Shown: positions 25,623 to 33,361 of the stretch, one piece after another
Position numbering within the stretch: the first letter of the stretch is position 1
How the letters are laid out: every line of letters starts with the position of its first letter
Assembly (NCBI GenBank): GCA_012837885.1
Contig: DUQI01000058.1
Coordinates: 1 to 38,800, forward strand
Source of the DNA: Fastidiosipila sp.
Lineage (GTDB): Bacteria; Bacillota; Clostridia; Saccharofermentanales; DTU023
Direction: 5' to 3'
Length of the DNA stretch: 38,800 bases
Translations under genes and position numbers: made by a program
The notes under the pieces: model-generated
Seen by the model: the letters and a program-made list of their open reading frames with translations, nothing else
What the model was told of the DNA's origin: nothing
Databases searched by the model: none

Positions 25623-26700
25623 AGCTGATGCCCGTCTGTCTGGCCACCTGGATCAGGTCATGATCGAGTGGCACGTATTTCAAGCGCCCGGCCACCTCGG
25701 CCAGTGGCACGTGCGCGATTTCATCGTTAATGTAGGCCATCATCACGCCGAATTCCCGATTGATGATCGCATTCGCTGCCGCGACGCCGAGCCTGGTCGT
25801 CAAGACACGGTCGTACGGACACGGTTCACCGCCGCGCTGGAAATGGCCTGGGACTGTACAGCGGACTTCCTGGACCATCATCGCATCGAGCGTTTCAGCG
25901 AGCTCATAGGCGACCGACGGATGGCGGCTGTTCTTTCTATGCTCTTCATATTCGGCTTTGCTCATTGCCGCTTCCGCTTTCGTCTTCGCGCCTTCGGCGA
26001 TCGCAATGATCGAGAACCGTTTGTTCTTTTTGTCGCGTCGATTCAGCGCTTTCAGAAGAGCGAGCGGATCGTAGGGAATCTCGGGAATCAAGATGACGTC
26101 TGCGCCACCGGCGATCCCGGCTTCGAGCGTCATCCAGCCGACCTTGTGTCCCATGATCTCGATAATAAAAACGCGGCCGTGGCTCGTCGCCGTCGTATGA
26201 ATGCCGTCGATCACCTGGGTCGCGATATCGATCGCACTTTGATAGCCGAAGGTGCGCTTCGTGCCCCAGATGTCATTGTCGATCGTCTTCGGCAGCGTGA
26301 CGACGTTCAATCCGTTTTCATGCAACAGGTTGGCCGTCTTATGCGTGCCGTTGCCGCCTAATATAACGAGTGCATCGAGGGACATCGTCTTGTACGTATC
26401 GATCATCGCCTCTAGTTTCGTAGGACCGTCGAGACGCCCTTCCTCGAGCGGATCGTTCATACTCTTGAACGGCTGGCGGCTCGTCCCCAAAATCGTGCCC
26501 CCGCGGGTCAGGATGCCGGAGAAATCGGATTCACGCATCTTCAGCGAATGGCCTGTCATAAGCCCCTCGTAGCCGTTTAAAAAACCGATGATCTGAGTGT
26601 CCTCAGCGTGCTCGTACAGTGCTTTTGCGACGCCGCGCATCGCCGGGTTAAGCCCCTGACAGTCGCCTCCGCTCGTCAACATGCCTACTCGTAACGCCAT
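25606..26700 (-). CDS. pfkA: 6-phosphofructokinase, atypical active-site residues
   Basis: A 364-aa phosphofructokinase. LTSGGDCQGLNPAMRG binds the phosphoryl donor, and GGNGT is at 115-119, where E. coli PfkA has GGDGS. PKTIDND is at 137-143, where E. coli has PGTIDND. MGHKVGWMTLEAG and HFQRGGEPCPYDR complete the site. Gly at the position of E. coli Gly104 points to ATP rather than PPi. Lys at the position of Gly124 is shared with PPi enzymes and some atypical ATP enzymes. The ATG at 26700 has AGGAGG upstream, so a start at 26784 is rejected. It leads the long minus-strand run. Confidence 0.93.
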   Translation of the reverse strand: MALRVGMLTSGGDCQGLNPAMRGVAKALYEHAEDTQIIGFLNGYEGLMTGHSLKMRESDFSGILTRGGTILGTSRQPFKSMNDPLEEGRLDGPTKLEAMIDTYKTMSLDALVILGGNGTHKTANLLHENGLNVVTLPKTIDNDIWGTKRTFGYQSAIDIATQVIDGIHTTATSHGRVFIIEIMGHKVGWMTLEAGIAGGADVILIPEIPYDPLALLKALNRRDKKNKRFSIIAIAEGAKTKAEAAMSKAEYEEHRKNSRHPSVAYELAETLDAMMVQEVRCTVPGHFQRGGEPCPYDRVLTTRLGVAAANAIINREFGVMMAYINDEIAHVPLAEVAGRLKYVPLDHDLIQVARQTGISFGDEV

Positions 26701-26810
26701 ATGCTTCGCTCCTCCTGATCTTGGATACTGTTCATTATCCGCAAAATAGCATACGCATTCAACCCGCTGAACCGCCTGATACAACGACCATATGCGGCCG
26801 GCAATTCTTG

Positions 26811-26816
26811 TATAAT
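26811..26816 (+). promoter_or_regulatory. -10 box of the NYN-LOTUS gene
   Basis: A perfect TATAAT preceded by TTG, 42 bp before the start codon. No convincing -35 is seen at 16-18 bp. Confidence 0.5.
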
Positions 26817-26857
26817 AAAGGCGGCGGACGTCAACGACCGCCGTGAAAGGAACATTT

Positions 26858-27700
26858 ATGGAATTACCTTCAAACAGCGGCGAAGTAAGGCTCGCCGTAT
26901 TAATCGACGCCGATAACGTCTCCTCGCAGAATATCCAGCCGATGATGGAAGAGATCGCGCGCTACGGCAATCCGACGATCAAGCGCATCTACGGCGACTG
27001 GACGAAGCCGAATCTGGCGAGTTGGAAAGCCCTGCTCCTGGACTACGCAATCAGCCCGGTACAGCAGTTTGCCTACACGTCCGGTAAGAACGCGACCGAC
27101 TCCGCGATGATTATCGATGCGATGGATATTCTCTACGACGGGAAAATCGACGGCTACTGCCTCGTCTCGAGTGACAGCGATTTTACGAGACTCGCGATGC
27201 GGCTTAGAGAGGCCGGCAAGCTGGTGATCGGCATCGGCGAACAAAAGACTCCGAACGCGTTTATCTCGGCGTGTGATCGTTTTATTTTCCAAGAGGTCAT
27301 CCGCGGACAAAAACCGAAGCAAGCGAAAACACAGACAAACGGCAAGAAAAAGACCGAGCCGGAGAAACAAAAACCGAAGACGAAAGTGGAAGAGCCTGAA
27401 TCGCCGGCGATCCGTGAGATCGACGACGACCTGATCGATCTGATCTCCTCCTCGATCGAGGATACACAAGATGACAACGGCTGGGCGTTTTTGGCGGAAG
27501 TCGGCAACCTGATGATGAAAAAACAGCCCTCGTTCGACGCCAGAAACTACGGTTTTTCGCGACTCACGCCCCTGATCCAGAGTATCGGCGCCTTCGATGT
27601 CGACGTCAGGGATACGGGCAGTGGGCAGTCGAAGCACATCTACGTGCGCATCAAGGAAGAAAAGAAAACGACGAAAGCGAGAAACGTGCGCTCATTTTAG
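26858..27700 (+). CDS. NYN-domain RNase-like protein with LOTUS/OST-HTH domain
   Basis: A 280-aa protein. Residues 1-150 form a NYN (PIN-like) nuclease domain: AVLIDADNVSSQ with Asp17 and Asp19, SGKNATDSAMIIDAMDIL and CLVSSDSDFTRLAMRLREAG with the further acidic residues. A lysine- and proline-rich linker (about 155-185) follows. Residues about 190-272 are a LOTUS/OST-HTH module (WAFLAEVGNLMMKKQPSFD, GFSRLTPLI). The architecture suggests RNA binding plus cleavage, as in MARF1-like and LabA-like proteins; the bacterial function is poorly defined. The start is the ATG at 26858 behind AAAGGAA. Its stop overlaps the converging SDR stop by 4 bp. Confidence 0.88.
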   Translation: MELPSNSGEVRLAVLIDADNVSSQNIQPMMEEIARYGNPTIKRIYGDWTKPNLASWKALLLDYAISPVQQFAYTSGKNATDSAMIIDAMDILYDGKIDGYCLVSSDSDFTRLAMRLREAGKLVIGIGEQKTPNAFISACDRFIFQEVIRGQKPKQAKTQTNGKKKTEPEKQKPKTKVEEPESPAIREIDDDLIDLISSSIEDTQDDNGWAFLAEVGNLMMKKQPSFDARNYGFSRLTPLIQSIGAFDVDVRDTGSGQSKHIYVRIKEEKKTTKARNVRSF

Positions 27701-28458
27701 AGACCGAGCCGGCGCATCACCCAAAAGGAGAAACGCTTCGGCACGAGATTGGAAAACACGTGGATTAATTTGCCAAACGGGTGGGTGACCGACAGGTCCC
27801 GCCCGTTTTTCGCGTTCAGGATCGCATAAAAGACAACCTTTTCCGGGTCTTCCAGTCCGAGCCGTTTGATCTTCGAGGTCTTCTTGCCGCGCGCCTGGCT
27901 CTTTTCGAAAAACTCGGTCTCCATCGGATTCGGACAGACGGCCGTCACCTGAATGCCGCGTTTCCTCCACTCCTGATTCAGCGCCCGCGAAAAAGAGATC
28001 AGCATGGCCTTCGTCGCGGCATACGTCGTAAATCCCGGCTGCGGTAAAAAGCCGGCGACGGAGGCTATGTTTAGAACGATCGAGCCGTCTTTCAAAAACG
28101 GTTCGCAGGCTCGGGTCAGCGCGGCCGGCACTTCGTTGTTCAGGCGCACCATCGCCCGCTGATCATCGACCGACTGTTCGGCAAACGAACCGACCAGGCC
28201 GATACCGGCGTTGTTCACGAGCCAGGTCACGGTGTCCTCCCATGTCAGGCGGGCTGTGACCGACGAAAGGGCTTCGTCGTCCAAAAGATCGAGCGCAAAA
28301 ATATCGACCGGTTTAGAAAGACTCGCCGCCACTTCGGCGAGGCGGTCTTCTCTTCTCGCGATCAGCCAGATCCGATCGACCGAGGATTCTTTCGAAAGCT
28401 GCCTCGCGAACTCAGAACCGAGTCCGGCCGAAGCCCCGGTCACGATCGCGATATTCAC
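27697..28458 (-). CDS. Short-chain dehydrogenase/reductase
   Basis: A 253-aa classical SDR. IVTGASAGLGSEFARQL binds NAD(P), LVNNAGIG is the NNAG motif, and the catalytic Ser and YxxxK are in NIASVAGF and YAATK. A C-terminal extension (SNLVPKRFSFWVMRRL) is amphipathic and may associate with the membrane. The start is GTG at 28458, overlapping the flavodoxin stop (GTGA). The second transcription partner is therefore a flavodoxin, hinting at a shared redox role. The substrate is unknown. Confidence 0.9.
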   Translation of the reverse strand: MNIAIVTGASAGLGSEFARQLSKESSVDRIWLIARREDRLAEVAASLSKPVDIFALDLLDDEALSSVTARLTWEDTVTWLVNNAGIGLVGSFAEQSVDDQRAMVRLNNEVPAALTRACEPFLKDGSIVLNIASVAGFLPQPGFTTYAATKAMLISFSRALNQEWRKRGIQVTAVCPNPMETEFFEKSQARGKKTSKIKRLGLEDPEKVVFYAILNAKNGRDLSVTHPFGKLIHVFSNLVPKRFSFWVMRRLGL

Positions 28459-28889
28459 GAAAAGACCTCGGTCAGGCGCGAGAGAAACGCGTCGATCTTC
28501 GGCACGCGCTTTTTATTCCAACTGACGATCGTGACATCTTTGACGTCACAGCCGAGCGCCTGCACGGCGTCCGTCAGTTGGCGCGCCGTACGGTTACCGC
28601 CTAAGACCGGCGTCCAAAGCCCCTGGTTGACAAAGACGACGGCCGGCGTGCCCGGTTTGAAGGAAGGACACGTGGCGAAGAAATCGGTCATCTGCTGCGG
28701 TAAGGAAAAGGCGTTGACCGGCGTCATAAAGACCATTCCATCGACGTCGGTCGGCACTTCCTTGTCTTCGTCTCTGACCACATCGATCTGGGTCGTCTCC
28801 ACGCCGATCGATTCGAGTCGCTTGGCCGCTTCGGCCGCGACCGATGACGTATGGCCGGTATTTGAGTAATAGACGAATGAGACTTTCAT
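28455..28889 (-). CDS. Flavodoxin-family protein
   Basis: A 144-aa flavodoxin-like protein. VYYSNTGHTSSVAA is the FMN phosphate-binding loop, VFMTPVNAFSLP the 60s loop and VNQGLWTPVLGGNRTARQL the later flavin-binding region. The ATG at 28889 has GGAGGT 5 bp upstream, so an upstream in-frame start is not used. It is translationally coupled to the SDR and divergent from the DUF454 gene. Confidence 0.88.
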   Translation of the reverse strand: MKVSFVYYSNTGHTSSVAAEAAKRLESIGVETTQIDVVRDEDKEVPTDVDGMVFMTPVNAFSLPQQMTDFFATCPSFKPGTPAVVFVNQGLWTPVLGGNRTARQLTDAVQALGCDVKDVTIVSWNKKRVPKIDAFLSRLTEVFS

Positions 28890-28958
28890 AAGGCACCTCC
28901 GAAGCGAGCGTGGCGATCGTCCTTGACGGGTCAGCCGCACTCATTCTACCCTACGGAC

Positions 28959-29378
28959 GTGTCCGTCAACAATCGAAAAAAGAAGGAACAACCTAATAGA
29001 GCGCCACTTAAGCGTGTGCTTTTCCTGTTAGCCGGCACCCTCATGGTGATCCTCGCGGCGATCGGGGTTATCTTGCCGATTCTGCCGACGACACCGTTTC
29101 TCATCGCGGCAGCCGCCTTTTTTTCTTTCGCCAAACCGGAATGGGTCGATACACTCGAGAAAAACCGGATATTCGGTCCTTATATCGAAGCTTACCGTAA
29201 GGGACTCGGCATCAGCATAAGACGGAAAGTGTTCGCGCTCTCCTGCCTTTGGATCACCCTGATCGTGTCGATGATCCTGGTCGGAAAACTCTGGCTGACG
29301 ATCCTTTTGATCCTGATCGGCAGCGGCGTGACGATCCACCTGCTTCTTTATCCGACGAGGCGAGACAAGAGGTCCTAG
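28959..29378 (+). CDS. DUF454 (YbaN-like) membrane protein
   Basis: About 139 aa. GTLMVILAAIGVILPILPTTPFLIAAAAFFSFAKPEW is the DUF454 signature, with an early hydrophobic pair, followed by a C-terminal pair (ALSCLWITLIVSMILVG and LTILLILIGSGVTIHLL). Function is unknown. The start is uncertain: TTG at 28923 or GTG at 28959, neither with a ribosome binding site. TTGACG (28923-28928) and TACCCT (28947-28952) could be a promoter, which would put the transcript start at about the GTG. The stop overlaps the stop of the converging Crp/Fnr gene by 4 bp. Confidence 0.82.
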   Translation: MSVNNRKKKEQPNRAPLKRVLFLLAGTLMVILAAIGVILPILPTTPFLIAAAAFFSFAKPEWVDTLEKNRIFGPYIEAYRKGLGISIRRKVFALSCLWITLIVSMILVGKLWLTILLILIGSGVTIHLLLYPTRRDKRS

Positions 29379-30052
29379 GCGCCGCTTCTCGCGACAAGTC
29401 CATCGCGATCGACGATCTTGATTTGGCGCTGTCCTTCCATCTCGATCAGGCCGTCTTCACTTAACGTAGCCAGGGTGCGTGACAACGTCTCCTGTGTCAT
29501 GCCGAGCTGGCTCGCCAGATCGCGTTTCGACATCGTTAAAGAAAACTCCGCCTCTCCGGAAGAAATACTCAAAAGCGTCGCCACAAGGCGTTCCTCGGCC
29601 GTATACAAATTGATCGACTCGATCAGATTTTCCGCCTGTTCGAGGCGGCGGCTGAGCGCCTCCAGTATCTTCAAAGCGATCGTCGGATAGGTCGCCATTA
29701 AAGCTTTTAACTGCTCGCCGTCGATCAGGCACATCGAGACCTTCGTCTGAGCTTCCGCCATGTCGGTATGCGGCAGCGAAGAAAAAAGCGATAATTCGCC
29801 GAGGAAATCACCGGGACCTATGACCCGGATCACCTGTTCTTTGCCGGACGCGCCGAGACGGGCGACCTTGACCCGTCCTTCATGCAGCACAAACAACGTG
29901 CCGCCCTGGTCACCCGGCAAGTAGATCAGATCCCCCTTTTCATAGCGTTTCGGTCGAATGATACTGATGATCTCTTCTTTTTCCTGATCGCTCAAGGTCG
30001 AAAAAATCGGTACGAGTGACAGACAGGAATCGTAGTGTTCAGACTGGCTCAT
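29375..30052 (-). CDS. Crp/Fnr-family regulator, FLP-like
   Basis: A 225-aa transcription factor. Residues 15-125 form a cyclic-nucleotide-type sensor barrel, followed by a long dimer helix and a C-terminal winged HTH. The recognition helix TQETLSRTL has Glu188, Ser191 and Arg192, the E-xx-SR set by which FNR reads TTGAT. There is no N-terminal four-cysteine cluster. Only Cys10 and Cys108 occur, spaced much like Cys5 and Cys112 of Lactobacillus FLP, which form a redox disulfide. The start is the ATG at 30052 with AAGGAG upstream; it overlaps the ATPase gene by 14 bp. It probably controls its own operon through the box at 32218. Confidence 0.9.
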   Translation of the reverse strand: MSQSEHYDSCLSLVPIFSTLSDQEKEEIISIIRPKRYEKGDLIYLPGDQGGTLFVLHEGRVKVARLGASGKEQVIRVIGPGDFLGELSLFSSLPHTDMAEAQTKVSMCLIDGEQLKALMATYPTIALKILEALSRRLEQAENLIESINLYTAEERLVATLLSISSGEAEFSLTMSKRDLASQLGMTQETLSRTLATLSEDGLIEMEGQRQIKIVDRDGLVARSGA

Positions 30053-31934
30053 TGACGGGCGCTCCTTTCTCTTTAGGTCGTCTTTCTTTCTTCTTACCGT
30101 AACGGAGAAGGCGTACGGCGTTGACGATGACAAGAAAGACGGAGAGCTCATGTACGAGCATACCAAATGACAGATTGACCGTCTTCATCATAACGCCGGC
30201 GACGAGCAACGCGGCGACGATCAGGGCAAAGGCGATATTTTGTTTCATGTTCGATACGGTCGCCCGGCTCAAACCGACGGCATATGAAAGTTTCGACACT
30301 TCCGCCGACATCAAGACGACGTCCGCGGTCTCCATCGCGACATCGGAACCGACGCCGCCGATCGCGATCCCAGGATCGGCTCCGGCGAGAGCCGGCGCAT
30401 CGTTTACACCGTCGCCGACCATCGCGGTACGTCCGAACTCTTTTTGCAGGGACGAAAGCTTTCGCACCTTATCTTCCGGCAATAGCTCGCTGTAGTAACC
30501 GTCGAGCCCGACTTCCGTGGCGATCGCCCGGGCGGCGCGCTCGTTATCACCGGTCAGCATGACGATCTTTTGAATACCTTGTTTCTTCAGATCCGAGACG
30601 AGCGATGCCGCATCATGGCGCACCGTATCCGCGATCGAGATGATCCCGAAGAGTCGATCGTTTTTCGCGATCAGGACCGTCGTTTGGCCGTGATCTTCTT
30701 CGCTTTCGATCAAGGGAGTATGTTCCGAAAAGTCAATAGAGGCTTCCCTTAAGAGCTTTCGATTACCGATCAGGTAACGGTCGCCCGCATAGTGGAAGGT
30801 AAGGCCGTGTCCGGCGATGATCTCGGAGTCTTCCGGCAGTTCAACAATGGGACCCATATCCTTTTCCGCCCGACGCAAAATCGCGCGTGCCAGCGGATGC
30901 TCGGAATACGCTTCACCGATCGCGGCGATCCTAAGCACTTCCCTCTCCGACGCACCGATCCCCTGCACCTTCGTGACCTCCGGCTTGCCTTCGGTCAACG
31001 TACCGGTCTTGTCAAAAGCGACGGCTTTGATCGTGCCGAGCTTTTCCATAATCTCGCCACCCTTGATTAAGACGCCGTTTTTCGCGCCGTTTCCGATACC
31101 GGCGACGATCGAGACCGGTGCCGAGATGACCAGGGCTCCGGGACAGGCGATGACCAGTAAGGTCAGCGCGAGGCGGATATCTCTAGAGAAAAAGTAGAAA
31201 GCGACTGCGAGCACGATCACGGCCGGCGTGTAGTAGCGGGAGAACTTTTCCAGAAACTTCTGGCTCTTTGCTTTTTTGTCCTGTGCTTCTTCGACCATTC
31301 GCAGGATGCGCGCGAATGTCGTGTCTTCACCGACTTCGACCGCTTCGACCAACAGGTATCCTGACTCGACGATCGACCCGGAATAGACGACATCACCGAC
31401 GCTCTTGCTTTCCGGAATCGACTCACCGGTAATCGCCGCCTGGTTGATGTAGGCCTCCCCTTCGATGATCGTTCCGTCGATCGACACTTTCTCGCCCGGT
31501 TTGATCACGACGATATCGCCTCGAACCACATCTTCCGAATCGATCGTCAGATCGACGCCGTCGCGACGCACCGTCGTCACTTTCGGTGCCGAGTCGAGCA
31601 TCTCACGGATCGAGGCACGCGTCTTTTCTATCGTGCGCGATTCCAGATAATCGCCGAGCATGAAAAGGAAGGTGACGGCAGCCGCCTCCCAGTACTCGCC
31701 GATGATTAAGGCACCGGTCACGGCGATCGTGACCAACAAGTCGATACCGACGATCTTGTAGCGAAGCGCGCCGATCGCTTTCAAAAAAATCGGTGTTCCG
31801 GCAATAACCGTCGTCAAAAGCATGACGACGATCGTCAGCGGATGGTAACCGATAAACTGATGGAGCACGAAGGAAAGCAATGCCAGCGCGCCAGACACAT
31901 AGACGATCGTTTTCTTACTCACCTTCTGCAACAT
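30039..31934 (-). CDS. P1B-type heavy-metal ATPase with CPG motif
   Basis: A 631-aa metal-transporting P-type ATPase. The actuator TGES is at 169-172, the phosphorylated Asp308 in DKTGT, SEHPLARAI is the P1B-specific HP site, MLTGDNERAA binds ATP, and GDGVNDAPAL is the hinge. There is no N-terminal HMA domain; a separate one is encoded upstream. The intramembrane metal motif is CPG (264-266) rather than CPC, CPH or SPC. Near the C-terminus LVHELSV (593-599) stands where P1B-4 pumps have HEG-type residues. The metal is therefore uncertain (Zn, Co, Fe or Cu). AGGAGG precedes the ATG. Confidence 0.92.
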   Translation of the reverse strand: MLQKVSKKTIVYVSGALALLSFVLHQFIGYHPLTIVVMLLTTVIAGTPIFLKAIGALRYKIVGIDLLVTIAVTGALIIGEYWEAAAVTFLFMLGDYLESRTIEKTRASIREMLDSAPKVTTVRRDGVDLTIDSEDVVRGDIVVIKPGEKVSIDGTIIEGEAYINQAAITGESIPESKSVGDVVYSGSIVESGYLLVEAVEVGEDTTFARILRMVEEAQDKKAKSQKFLEKFSRYYTPAVIVLAVAFYFFSRDIRLALTLLVIACPGALVISAPVSIVAGIGNGAKNGVLIKGGEIMEKLGTIKAVAFDKTGTLTEGKPEVTKVQGIGASEREVLRIAAIGEAYSEHPLARAILRRAEKDMGPIVELPEDSEIIAGHGLTFHYAGDRYLIGNRKLLREASIDFSEHTPLIESEEDHGQTTVLIAKNDRLFGIISIADTVRHDAASLVSDLKKQGIQKIVMLTGDNERAARAIATEVGLDGYYSELLPEDKVRKLSSLQKEFGRTAMVGDGVNDAPALAGADPGIAIGGVGSDVAMETADVVLMSAEVSKLSYAVGLSRATVSNMKQNIAFALIVAALLVAGVMMKTVNLSFGMLVHELSVFLVIVNAVRLLRYGKKKERRPKEKGAPVNEPV

Positions 31935-31944
31935 GGCGCTCCTC

Positions 31945-32160
31945 CTATTTCACACTGACGACGGGATAACCGAGTTTTTCAATCCTGTCTTGAATCGCCT
32001 CGGTAGAGGTGACATCTTCATCGAATGTCACTTTGACGCGCGATGAATTGAAAAGCACGTCATATTCCTTGACGCCTTTGGTCTTTTTCAGCATGCCTTC
32101 AATTTTTAAGATGCAGCTCGGGCAGCTGACGGCTTCCAGTTGATACGTTTTGTTTGTCAT
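31945..32160 (-). CDS. CopZ-like metal chaperone (HMA domain)
   Basis: A 71-aa single heavy-metal-associated domain. The metal-binding CPSC (Cys13 and Cys16) lies in the loop after the first strand, and KIEGMLKKTKGV and VTFDEDVTSTEAI follow the ferredoxin-like fold. It lacks the Met of the usual MxCxxC. It likely hands metal to the ATPase encoded 10 bp downstream. I chose the ATG at 32160, with GGAGGAA 7 bp upstream; an ATG two codons earlier overlaps that site. Confidence 0.9.
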   Translation of the reverse strand: MTNKTYQLEAVSCPSCILKIEGMLKKTKGVKEYDVLFNSSRVKVTFDEDVTSTEAIQDRIEKLGYPVVSVK

Positions 32161-32189
32161 GATCAATTCCTCCTTCAGGAACTGTCATC

Positions 32190-32231
32190 ATTAAACAGGC
32201 ACCGAGAAACCTTTGCCTTGATCTGGATCAA
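32190..32231 (-). promoter_or_regulatory. FNR/FLP box and promoter of the metal-pump operon
   Basis: TTGAT-CTGG-ATCAA (32218-32231) is a perfect FNR-type palindrome, and TTTAAT (minus strand, 32190-32195) is the -10. With a start near 32183 the box is centred at about -41.5, the class II activation position. No good -35 hexamer is present, as expected of an activated promoter. Confidence 0.78.
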
Positions 32232-32233
32232 TT

Positions 32234-32270
32234 AAAAAAGCTCCCCCGGTCCAAAGAACCAAAGAGGAGC
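32234..32270 (-). terminator. Intrinsic terminator of the deacetylase gene
   Basis: On the minus strand an outer stem GCTCC/GGAGC encloses an inner stem GGTTC/GGACC, and six T residues follow. It lies 53 bp past the deacetylase stop and ends just before the FNR box. Confidence 0.75.
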
Positions 32271-32322
32271 AAGTAAACAAAAAAATCTGTCAGCGCATCA
32301 AGTCACACCGAAGGTAGAAAAC

Positions 32323-33297
32323 TCAAGCGACCGGCAACGGCTCGATCCTATAGCCGGCAGCCCGGATACCGTCGATCAAGTCACCGAGGATCTCCATGTT
32401 CGTGTCGCTGACCGTGTGCAGCAAGATGATGCTGCCGTTGAACAGATTGTCGAGCAGATATTGTTTCGCCCACACCGGGTCCGGCTGATCGTCCGTCAGC
32501 CAGTCTTTGTAGGCAAAACTCCAAAACACGGTCGTATAACCCATATCGTCCAGAATCTGCAAGGCCCGCGGCGAATAGCCGCCCTCCGGTGGACGGTAGA
32601 ACATCGTCATCTCCGGCACTTTCTTTTGCAAGTCGACGACGTCTCTGACGAATCGTTCGATCGAGACATCGAGTGCTTTGGCCGGACGCAGGTGATCGAC
32701 CGAGTGATTGCCGAGTTGATGTCCATCGGCAATGATCTGCTCGATCAGTTCAGGATTTCGGTCGACGTAACTGCCGACCACAAAGAACATCGCCTTGGCA
32801 TCTTTTTCTTTCAAGGTCGCGAGTGCCTTCGACGTATTGTCGTTGTACTCATACCCCTGATCGAAGGTGAGATAGATGACCGGTTTTTCTTCATCGAGAC
32901 GCCAATAGACCTGATGCCCTTCGATCAATTGTCCGGACCTTGGTTCGACCGTGGAGGGCGGACCTTTTTGAAACCACCAGCCGATGTCTTCGTTCGACAG
33001 CGCCGTATACACCGAGTCAGCCTGCAGGCCGGCTTCGAGCGGTGCCGGAGGGATCGTCGGTTCCGGTTCGGTCTCCGTCTCTTCCGGTTCTGTCTTATCT
33101 ACGGCCTCAACCTCTTCCGATGGGACCGGTACAGCCGGATCTTCTGATGCCGAGGGCTCCGAATCTGAAGGGATCGACTCGGGGGCGGTCGACGCGCCTT
33201 CTCTCGCTTCACGCGTAAAAGTCATCGGCTTTCCGAATTCAGTCGCCTGACAACCGACGAGCAGCAATGTAAGCAATAGGACCAACCATCGTTTCAT
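32323..33297 (-). CDS. Lipoprotein polysaccharide deacetylase (PdaA-like)
   Basis: A 324-aa secreted lipoprotein. The signal peptide ends in the lipobox LLVGC with Cys16. An acidic Pro/Ser/Glu-rich linker runs from about 30 to 85. The NodB domain starts near 120: TFDQGYE at 144-150 (Gln at the second Asp position, as PdaA has Asn), metal-binding HSVDH at 198-202, RPPEGG at 235-240 and LLHTVSD near the end. PdaA-type enzymes deacetylate muramic acid on the way to the delta-lactam of spore cortex; a role in vegetative peptidoglycan is equally possible. The ATG at 33297 has GGAGGAGG upstream. Confidence 0.9.
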   Translation of the reverse strand: MKRWLVLLLTLLLVGCQATEFGKPMTFTREAREGASTAPESIPSDSEPSASEDPAVPVPSEEVEAVDKTEPEETETEPEPTIPPAPLEAGLQADSVYTALSNEDIGWWFQKGPPSTVEPRSGQLIEGHQVYWRLDEEKPVIYLTFDQGYEYNDNTSKALATLKEKDAKAMFFVVGSYVDRNPELIEQIIADGHQLGNHSVDHLRPAKALDVSIERFVRDVVDLQKKVPEMTMFYRPPEGGYSPRALQILDDMGYTTVFWSFAYKDWLTDDQPDPVWAKQYLLDNLFNGSIILLHTVSDTNMEILGDLIDGIRAAGYRIEPLPVA

Positions 33298-33361
33298 CAC
33301 TTGACAAAAGCCTCCTCCGAAAAAGATGAAGAAGCGACAACACACATTTTCTTGCCGATCG

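Noticed and set aside
25660-26361. 233-aa plus-strand frame
   Set aside because: It is the antisense shadow of pfkA; long shadows are common in this codon usage.
26900-27637. 245-aa minus-strand frame opposite the NYN gene
   Set aside because: It is an antisense shadow rich in Arg and Asp with no recognisable domain, while the plus strand has a clear two-domain protein.
32416-33147. 243-aa plus-strand frame
   Set aside because: It is the antisense shadow of the deacetylase gene.
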